The notes beneath the pieces are model-generated. The model saw only the letters and a program-made list of their open reading frames with translations. It had not been told where the DNA came from and did no database searches. The translations under genes were made by a program, and so were the position numbers. Positions 22,923-28,985 of a stretch of 28,985 bases of DNA are shown here, piece after piece (position 1 is the stretch's first letter; the number at the start of each line of letters is the position of its first letter). Origin of the DNA: CAYUHK01 sp964475165 (lineage in GTDB: Bacteria > Verrucomicrobiota > Kiritimatiellia > JAAZAB01); contig CAYYVN010000016.1 of the NCBI GenBank assembly GCA_964475165.1, forward strand, positions 1 to 28,985, written 5' to 3'.

Positions 22923-24724
22923 GAGCCCCACTCTTTCAGGGCCCGCCGGCGGGCCGCGCCATCAACTTCATAATATTTATCCATACCAAAAGGAAAATCA
23001 TGGGGCTGGATGGGCTGCAGCCAAGCTTGCTGCAACCCATAAACCAGGGGGCTATGCGTGAAAATCCAGGGGCTATCCTCAACCACTATGGCCGCCATTT
23101 GCGCGTAGAGCGCCGTGCGTTCCGGCGTATCCGCCATGCCCCGGATCCGTTCATAGAGAGCATCAAACTCCGGGTTGGAATAATTGGTCCGGTTGGGCCC
23201 GGGCGATGCATTGGCGCTATAGAACAATTGCAGAAAATTCTGGGCGTCAGGATAATCGGCCGACCAGCTCAAACGGAACATTTGGGCCTGGCGCCGCTCA
23301 ATCTTATCAAAAAAAGCCGGTTTATTGTTGTAGCAGGGCCGGATAATCACGCCGATTTTATCCATGAAATCCACTATCAGTTCCGTGGATTGACGCACTT
23401 CGGCACTGTCGGCCGCCGCCAGGTCCAAGGTCAATTGCAGGCGCCGGCCGGTGCGCGGATCCAGGCCCTGAGCATAACCGGCTTGCGCCAGCAGGCGCCG
23501 CGCGCGCTCGAGATCGAAGGGGAAACGTTCCGGCCCTTCAGCGGCGCGCATCAAGGCCGGCGGAATGGGCCCGCGCGGCCGGAGCACACGCTGATTATAA
23601 AAGGCCAGCCAGCTTTGGGTATTGAAGGCGCAGGTCAGCGCCTGGCGCAAGAGACGGTTGGTGCCGACGAGCGGATCATCCATATTGAAGCCGATATAAT
23701 AGATTTCCAGCGTCGGATGCGCTGAGAGCCTTATGCCGCGGGCGGTCAGGTCTTGACGCAGGCGGCGATCCGGCGTCAGCACGGCCTCCCAGTTATCGCG
23801 AGCGATCGCGCCCAGTCGATCCAAGTGCCCTTCCAGAAACATCATCCACTTGGTGGTATCATCGGCTATCACATACTCCACCAGGCCATCCAGGCGCGGC
23901 AGAGGTTCAGCGGTGAGGGGATCAAACTCCGCGCGGCCGCGCGCGGCCCATTGCGGATTGCGCGCATATTCCAAGCGATAATTCGGGCGCCAGGATTGCA
24001 AGATAAACGGCCCGGTACCCACCGGATGATTAACAAATTCACGGCCATAAAAGTCCACAGCCTCGTGCGGCACAGCCGCCGCATAGGGCATGGTCAACAC
24101 CCAGAGCAGTTGCGGATAGGGCTGGGTTAAGGTGATGCTCAGCGTATAACGATCCAGCGCGCGCAAGCCGCTGACTCTCTGGCTGTAATCGGTGGGCCGC
24201 GCCAGGCCCGATGCGGCGCGGAACTCATCCAAGCCAACGATCCGGCCTTGAAAAGCCCAATAGCCAGTCGAGGCGTTTTTTTGATCGGCCACGCGCAGGA
24301 TCGAATAGACGAAATCCTCGGCCGTCAGCTCACGCCCTCGACCGCCGGAGGCGCGGAAGCAGGGATCATCCTGAAAATAAATGCCGGGCCGCACCCGGAA
24401 TGTATAGGTTAAGCCATCCGCGGCTAGCTCTGGCAGGGCTGTCGCCAATAAGGGCTCCAGGCGATAAGGCCGTTCCCGATAGGCATATTGCAAGAGGCCC
24501 TCATAAATGCGACCGACCGCCAAAGCCGTGGCAAAGTCGCCGGCCTTCACTGGATCAAAGCCGCGAATCCGGCTGGTTTCGCCGAATAAAACGGCCGCGG
24601 CACTGGAGCTGGCGGCGGGGCGCGCCGGGCCACATCCAAGCAACCCGGCCCCCAAGGCCAGCAGCAGGCTCAGGCGGCCGACGAGCCGTAAATGCGTCCT
24701 GGGCAAAAAACATGCCATGCTCAT
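22919..24724 (-). CDS. Peptide ABC transporter substrate-binding lipoprotein (family 5)
   Basis: Solute-binding protein of about 601 residues that delivers peptides, or possibly other solutes, to the OppBC pore. A signal sequence ends in lipobox LLGC (Cys31). The body follows the family 5 plan: GLLQYAYRERPYRLEPLLATALPE, the LTYTFRVRPGIYFQDDP signature, ELTAEDFVYSILR, GTGPFILQSWRPNYRLEYARNP, LRQALTCAFN, and SADYPDAQNFLQLFYSAN near the C-terminus. It is longer than E. coli OppA (about 540) with extra segments near residues 155-200. The frame is open to 24805 without a good start; ATG 24724 or 24718 precede the signal sequence but neither has a clear ribosome site. It is the first gene of the transporter operon and couples to oppB by ATGA. 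Confidence 0.93.
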   Translation of the reverse strand: MSMACFLPRTHLRLVGRLSLLLALGAGLLGCGPARPAASSSAAAVLFGETSRIRGFDPVKAGDFATALAVGRIYEGLLQYAYRERPYRLEPLLATALPELAADGLTYTFRVRPGIYFQDDPCFRASGGRGRELTAEDFVYSILRVADQKNASTGYWAFQGRIVGLDEFRAASGLARPTDYSQRVSGLRALDRYTLSITLTQPYPQLLWVLTMPYAAAVPHEAVDFYGREFVNHPVGTGPFILQSWRPNYRLEYARNPQWAARGRAEFDPLTAEPLPRLDGLVEYVIADDTTKWMMFLEGHLDRLGAIARDNWEAVLTPDRRLRQDLTARGIRLSAHPTLEIYYIGFNMDDPLVGTNRLLRQALTCAFNTQSWLAFYNQRVLRPRGPIPPALMRAAEGPERFPFDLERARRLLAQAGYAQGLDPRTGRRLQLTLDLAAADSAEVRQSTELIVDFMDKIGVIIRPCYNNKPAFFDKIERRQAQMFRLSWSADYPDAQNFLQLFYSANASPGPNRTNYSNPEFDALYERIRGMADTPERTALYAQMAAIVVEDSPWIFTHSPLVYGLQQAWLQPIQPHDFPFGMDKYYEVDGAARRRALKEWGS

Positions 24725-24847
24725 CAAGATAACAAGACCGCTGGCCGGGCAAAAGGATTTCTTGCGCCAGCCCCTTGACCCGCGCGGAAGGCCCTCAAAA
24801 ACCACCGCCCCCCAGAAGCAATGGCCAAAAATAAGCTCAAAAATAGT

Positions 24848-24877
24848 TTGTATCAGCCTCCTGGATTAATATATGAT
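24848..24877 (+). promoter_or_regulatory. Candidate promoter for the FG-GAP protein gene
   Basis: TTGTAT (24848-24853) and TATGAT (24872-24877) are 18 bases apart in the AT-rich divergent gap between the binding-protein gene and the large secreted protein (24725-24909). A start near 24884 would give a leader of about 26 bases. The gap also holds AGGAGG on the minus strand (24857-24862) with no start codon at a suitable distance. Called by eye. Confidence 0.35.
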
Positions 24878-24909
24878 GCTGATCTAACTGTGAATAGTAT
24901 GGCGCTATC

Positions 24910-27900
24910 ATGAAAAACAGATTATGCCTCGGCTTGATCTTCGCTATGAGCCTCAGCGGCCTGCTGTGGGGCGAACCCAGTACCGTACCTTTCTCCGATG
25001 ATTTCGAGGACTATGCCGTGGATACGCCACTGGTCGACGGCCTCAATGGCTGGTATGGCTCTGAGCCAGAGGTCAAGGTGCAAGATCAGATAGCCTATAG
25101 CGGCCAAGCGGCTCAAGTGCCTCTGGATTGTTCGCTCAGTAACCGCTTCACGGGAGCGGCGCACTCCAGCCTCTGGATGCGCATCCATACCCGCCCCGTC
25201 CTCCACGATAACCAGCCCGAAATAGAAACCAACGCGGCCATTTCTTTTTACATCAATCAGGAAGGTTATTTCGTCGTCCACGATGGGCCGCCCACCAACT
25301 GGGTGGAGCTCACCCATAATATCACCGGCGAGCCCATGACGCCCCTCACCGGCGCCGAATGGGTGCAGATCGATATCTATCAGGATTTCACCACCAAAAC
25401 CTGGGATCTTTATGTTAATTACAATCTGATAACCAATCAGATCGGATTCATCAACCCGAGCATTGCCAGCTTGCACGGGCTGGGCTTCTATAATGGCATC
25501 ACGGCCACCTCCTACATTGATAATGTCTGGGTCATCGCTACCAAACCTCCGGATCTGGCCACCAATGCCAACAACTGGCTGCCGCATATCGTCGTCGACG
25601 CCACCAACATCGAATGTTCGGTTCTGGAGGGGATCGTCGACCACTCCACAACCTACGCCGTCTGGGAAACCAATGGCTATTATCCGCTTGGTTTCACCAA
25701 CAGCATCAGCGGCTTATCCGGCGCTCAGGACTGGCTGCAGCTCTCACCAGCCACGGGCACGAGCACTGGCCAGCCGACAACCGTCACCCTGACCTTCAGC
25801 ACCGAGGGCTTGGAGCCGGGAGTCTACACGGGGCTCGTCACCGTAGCCGGGCAAGACACCCGCTTCGGGTTCCCCGCCGGCAATTCGCCTTCCTATATAC
25901 CGGTGACGATGCGCGTGGAAACTAATCTGCCCGTCTTATGCTGCGAGCCGCTCGTGCTGGATCAAACCATCGTTAAAGGCTCCAATCCCACCAATCAGAT
26001 CTTCGAAATCTGGAATGACAGCGCCGCGCCGGTCATCCCCATGGCCTTTGAAATGACCTGCGCCTACTCAGGCCCGACCAACTTCAGTTTATCCTTCACC
26101 AATGGCGTCAGCAGCGGGGAACGCTTCACCAGTGCGGTGGTCTTCTCGGATATGTCCGAATATGATTCCGGCTCCTATACGGGGCGCATTACCATCTCAG
26201 CTTGGGATGCCTGGCCCGGCTATAAACCTCCCCTGGCCCAGGTGCTCACCACCAATCTGCTGGTCACCGTTAAGATCGTGGGCATGGAACCGCCCGCCGG
26301 CATCTGGGCCAGCGAGGGCACCTATACCGACCAGGTTGCCATTCATTGGGATCCCGCGGAAGGAGCCGCCAGCTATGAGTTGTGGCGCGGAACCACCTTC
26401 GACCTCGATTACGCCGAAAAAATCTCGGAAGTCGGTAGCACCAACTATGCCGACACCACCGCTGTGCCGGGCAATCTCTATTATTATTGGGTCAGGCCGG
26501 TTAACCCGCGCGGCGTGATCGGTAGCATGAGCGCATACGCTACCGGCTATCGGGCGCTGGCGGCGCCGGATAGCGTCCTGGCCACCAAGGCGGTCTACAC
26601 CAACCGGGTGATCGTCCAATGGTCTCTGGCCGAAGGTGCCAGCAGCTACCATGTCTATCGCTCGTTATTGGGTAAACCCGAGACCCAGCAAATCGTCTAT
26701 CGTGCCGGCGGCTTGGAATACACCGATAGCCAGGCTCAGGACGGCGAATGCTACTACTATCAAGTTCAATCCACCAAGGGTCCCTTCAACAGCGCGCTGA
26801 GCACGGGCGATTTCGGTTGCGTGCTCTCCAGTCCCCAGCAGCTCAAGGCCACCAAAGGCACGCTGGCCGCCCAGGTGCGTTTGAGCTGGAAGGCCGTGGA
26901 AGGCGCCACCAGCTATGAAATCTGGCGTCATTCATCGGCACAGCCCCAAGCGGCAACCTTGCTAGGTTTGGCAACTCAGGCCGCCTATAACGATAAGGCC
27001 GTGACCCCGAGCGTGACCTATTATTATTGGATCAAGGCCAAAAATGCCACAGCGCTCAGCGGGTTTTCGCGGATGGATCATGGCTATACGGCCATGGGCG
27101 ATGTGGCCCTGACCCTGCGCCAGCTAGTGCTTAAACCCACCATCCTGCCTGTCTCCAGCTCGCCGGCCTTGGCCTCTTTCCGCTTGCGGAATAATGGGCC
27201 CATGGATTTAGCAGCGCCCCATACCGCACTGGAAATCAGCTTCTTAATGGGCCTCACCCCGGAAATCAGCGCGGCCCAGCTAGTGGGCACAGTCAAACAG
27301 AATGTGACTTTAGCTGCCGGCACCGAAACAGTCGTGCGCCTGAATCAACCCCATAAGATCCGCATGCCCACTGCTCCCGGCACCTATTATCTCTTCTGCC
27401 GGGCGGCACCGGTCGCCCCCAATCGCCTGCTCGATGGTAGCCAGGGCCACAATGAGACCATCGGCGTCGGCCGTATCCATGTCCAGGGCACTGGCCAGGC
27501 CCGCTATTGGAGCGTGAATGATTATAGCGGCGACGGCCTCTCGGATTTGACCGCCTACACCCCGGCACAGGGAACCTGGGATGTGCGCACCGTGGCCGGA
27601 CAGGTCTTGGGCCAAAACGTACTCTTCGGCGCCCCGGGCTTCATCCCCGTCCCCGGCGATTACGACGGCGATCATCTGGCCGATCCAGCCCTTTATGATC
27701 CAACCAGCGGCCTCTGGGCGGCCATGTTATCGGGCAGCGGCTACGCCATCGCCTATAGCCAGATCGGCTCTCCAGACCATATCCCCATGCCGGGCGATTA
27801 CGACGGCGACGGCAAGGCGGATATCGTGGTCTATCATAAAACCACCGGCCTCTGGGAAGGGTTCTTATCAGCCAGTGGCTATGCCTATGCCAGCGATTTC

Positions 27901-28401
27901 TTTGGCGCCAGCGATTATCTGCCAGTGCCCGGCGATTACGATGGCGATGGGCTCTGGGATCTGGCCGTCTATAATGCCAGCCTGGGCGCTTGGTATATCC
28001 GCACGGCGGATGGCACGCTCTTGCAATGGGGCAAAATCTGGGGTGGCCCTGGCCTCTATCCCGTGCCCGGCGACTACGACGGCGATGGCGTCTGGGACCT
28101 GGCCATGTATGCGGAAGCGACCGGGAAATGGTATATCCAGACCATGGCCGGCCAGCTGCTGGCCTATGCCGTCAGCTGGGGCGGACCTGGCTTCCAGCCA
28201 GTGCCCGGCGATTACGATGGCGATGGGCTCTGGGATCTGGCCGTCTATAACGCCAGCCTGGGCGCTTGGTATGCGCGGACGCTGCAAGGACGCTATATTT
28301 TCTTCAATACTCCCTGGGGCACACCCGCAGCTGAAGCTGTGACTTGGACTTGGTCGATGCCCCCCGCCGCGGGCGGCGGACCGGAGGAGGAAGCGCGCTA
28401 A
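24910..28401 (+). CDS. Large secreted multidomain protein: ConA/laminin-G-like, BACON-like, three FN3, CARDB-like, six FG-GAP repeats
   Basis: Exported protein of 1,163 residues. A signal peptide ends near SGLLWG (about 21). Domains in order, by eye: a beta-sandwich of concanavalin/laminin-G style (about 25-210, opening SDDFEDYAVDTPL); two BACON-type immunoglobulin-like domains (about 225-337, 340-456); three fibronectin III-like domains (about 460-548, 551-637, 640-728), each with a YELWR/YHVYR/YEIWR strand and a YYYW or YYYQ strand; a CARDB-like domain (about 733-860); then six FG-GAP/VCBS repeats of exactly 46 residues (871-1146), most with DYDGDG calcium-loop motifs. The tail is short, Pro/Gly- and acid-rich, with no recognisable sorting signal or membrane anchor. 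The likely role is surface adhesion or binding; no catalytic motif is visible. No Shine-Dalgarno precedes the ATG. A disordered-protein gene follows after 15 bases. Confidence 0.88.
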   Translation: MKNRLCLGLIFAMSLSGLLWGEPSTVPFSDDFEDYAVDTPLVDGLNGWYGSEPEVKVQDQIAYSGQAAQVPLDCSLSNRFTGAAHSSLWMRIHTRPVLHDNQPEIETNAAISFYINQEGYFVVHDGPPTNWVELTHNITGEPMTPLTGAEWVQIDIYQDFTTKTWDLYVNYNLITNQIGFINPSIASLHGLGFYNGITATSYIDNVWVIATKPPDLATNANNWLPHIVVDATNIECSVLEGIVDHSTTYAVWETNGYYPLGFTNSISGLSGAQDWLQLSPATGTSTGQPTTVTLTFSTEGLEPGVYTGLVTVAGQDTRFGFPAGNSPSYIPVTMRVETNLPVLCCEPLVLDQTIVKGSNPTNQIFEIWNDSAAPVIPMAFEMTCAYSGPTNFSLSFTNGVSSGERFTSAVVFSDMSEYDSGSYTGRITISAWDAWPGYKPPLAQVLTTNLLVTVKIVGMEPPAGIWASEGTYTDQVAIHWDPAEGAASYELWRGTTFDLDYAEKISEVGSTNYADTTAVPGNLYYYWVRPVNPRGVIGSMSAYATGYRALAAPDSVLATKAVYTNRVIVQWSLAEGASSYHVYRSLLGKPETQQIVYRAGGLEYTDSQAQDGECYYYQVQSTKGPFNSALSTGDFGCVLSSPQQLKATKGTLAAQVRLSWKAVEGATSYEIWRHSSAQPQAATLLGLATQAAYNDKAVTPSVTYYYWIKAKNATALSGFSRMDHGYTAMGDVALTLRQLVLKPTILPVSSSPALASFRLRNNGPMDLAAPHTALEISFLMGLTPEISAAQLVGTVKQNVTLAAGTETVVRLNQPHKIRMPTAPGTYYLFCRAAPVAPNRLLDGSQGHNETIGVGRIHVQGTGQARYWSVNDYSGDGLSDLTAYTPAQGTWDVRTVAGQVLGQNVLFGAPGFIPVPGDYDGDHLADPALYDPTSGLWAAMLSGSGYAIAYSQIGSPDHIPMPGDYDGDGKADIVVYHKTTGLWEGFLSASGYAYASDFFGASDYLPVPGDYDGDGLWDLAVYNASLGAWYIRTADGTLLQWGKIWGGPGLYPVPGDYDGDGVWDLAMYAEATGKWYIQTMAGQLLAYAVSWGGPGFQPVPGDYDGDGLWDLAVYNASLGAWYARTLQGRYIFFNTPWGTPAAEAVTWTWSMPPAAGGGPEEEAR
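27520..28347 (+). repeat. Six in-register 138-base tandem repeats encoding FG-GAP units
   Basis: Units begin at 27520, 27658, 27796, 27934, 28072 and 28210, each 138 bases (46 codons) with no indels, and most carry DYDGDG followed by a W-x-x tail and a GxPGxxPVPG linker. Unit 1 is divergent (DYSGDG). The first halves of units 4 and 6 are almost identical at DNA level: over the 66 bases from 27931 and from 28207 I see one difference, a T/C in an Asn codon. Confidence 0.92.
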
Positions 28402-28416
28402 GTTTAAGAAACTATC

Positions 28417-28985
28417 ATGACCAATCAACCCTCAGATCCAGCGGCCGACAAAAAAAAGACGACGCGCGTCATTCCCATTCCGGCACCGGATACAACCCAA
28501 CCGCCGGCGCGCCGGTCGGCCAAGCCAACAACCCATATCATTCGCATTGACTTGGATGAAGCCCTGACCGCCCAACAGCCCCCCGCCCAGGACGCGCCGC
28601 CGGCGGCGCCCGCGGCGCATGAACCTGCCACCATTCAACTGAAACGGCCGCCCACGGCGCCCATCACCATTAAGCCGGATAGCCAGATCCCGATCTCCCC
28701 TACTAAAATACAGACCCGGCGCGTGGAAACAGCAGCGGCGGATGCCGCGGTGGAGAAATCCAAATACAGCACCTCATCCATCACTGTGATCCCGCAAACC
28801 ATTCGCCTGAAACGAGCCAGCGCCATGAGCGCCGCTTTTCCTCCGGCAGCCACGATCAGCGAAGCGCCCACCGTGATGCGCAGCCCCACCTCCAAACGCA
28901 GCACGGCCAGGATTCTGGTGGATGAAACACCCCCCCAGCCAGCTGCCAGCAAAACCCAGACGGCGCCCATCGCCACTACCCCGGA
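28417..28985 (+). CDS. Disordered Pro/Ala/Thr-rich protein, 3' end beyond window
   Basis: Open frame of 189 codons from ATG 28417 to the window edge with no stop. I do not recognise a domain. It has no signal peptide or membrane segment in view. The sequence is low-complexity and basic, rich in Pro, Ala, Thr, Arg and Lys, but is punctuated by short beta-like motifs with alternating Ile/Val/Leu after Thr/Ser: TTRVIPIP (15-22), THIIRIDLDE (39-48), ATIQLKRPP (71-79), APITIKP (81-87), SITVIPQTIRLKR (121-133) and TARILVDETPP (163-173). It starts 15 bases after the FG-GAP gene and so is probably co-transcribed; no Shine-Dalgarno is visible. Reading on the opposite strand gives a Gly/Val-rich frame that looks like a shadow. 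Confidence 0.7.
   Translation, partial: MTNQPSDPAADKKKTTRVIPIPAPDTTQPPARRSAKPTTHIIRIDLDEALTAQQPPAQDAPPAAPAAHEPATIQLKRPPTAPITIKPDSQIPISPTKIQTRRVETAAADAAVEKSKYSTSSITVIPQTIRLKRASAMSAAFPPAATISEAPTVMRSPTSKRSTARILVDETPPQPAASKTQTAPIATTP

Noticed and set aside
22260..22973. Plus-strand frame of 237 residues opposite oppB
   Set aside because: Antisense to the permease insertion; no family features and no ribosome site. The permease frame continues on both sides with conserved motifs.
27868..28428. Minus-strand frame of 186 residues across the FG-GAP repeats
   Set aside because: It mirrors the tandem repeat on the other strand; the plus frame has a signal peptide and a continuous domain series.
28635..28976. 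Minus-strand Gly/Val/Ala-rich frame at the right edge
   Set aside because: It looks membrane-like only because it is antisense to Ala/Pro/Thr codons; the plus frame from 28417 is longer, open to the edge and follows the FG-GAP gene by 15 bases.

Overview
The window is 28,985 bases of GC-rich bacterial chromosome (by eye roughly 60 percent GC), packed almost end to end with genes. I see no rRNA, tRNA, insertion sequence, phage gene or CRISPR array. A secreted SUMF1-fold protein, a long secreted BACON/FN3/FG-GAP protein and a disordered Pro/Ala-rich protein all lack Shine-Dalgarno sequences. They sit beside housekeeping operons with strong GGAG-type ribosome sites. This mix suggests the PVC superphylum, most likely Kiritimatiellota or Lentisphaerota (Verrucomicrobiota-related). 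That placement is inference from protein style, not from a marker gene.

Layout. 1-1908 (+): a sugar phosphate isomerase/epimerase cut by the left edge, then a Gfo/Idh/MocA oxidoreductase; together they look like a sugar or polyol catabolic pair. 1928-5739 (-): 6-phosphofructokinase, a GDSL lipoprotein esterase, a PHP-domain phosphoesterase and HemW, in two overlapping pairs. 5943-10664 (-): a five-gene metal operon, nikR-like regulator, TroA/ZnuA-type binding protein, dsbD, ABC ATPase, ABC-3 permease. 10872-12356 (+): a secreted SUMF1-domain protein. 12401-17603 (-): nrdR, an unrecognised gene, ribBA, ribH, nusB, ribD, ribE; this carries most of riboflavin synthesis in an extended version of the widespread nrdR-rib-nusB neighbourhood. 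17702-18178 (-): mscL with an added zinc ribbon. 18213-24724 (-): a complete peptide-type ABC transporter (binding lipoprotein, two permeases, two ATPases) followed by a DUF192 protein. 24910-28985 (+): the 1,163-residue secreted repeat protein and, 15 bases on, the start of a disordered protein that runs off the right edge.

Most minus-strand genes are joined by ATGA, GTGA or TAGTG stop/start overlaps, so translational coupling looks like the normal mode here.

The most unusual items are: a peptide-transporter permease with an extra extracytoplasmic domain of about 130 residues; a NikR-type regulator heading a Zn/Mn-type ABC operon that also contains dsbD and an ATPase with cysteine clusters at both ends; the disordered protein carrying recurrent short beta-like motifs; and the unrecognised gene between nrdR and ribBA.
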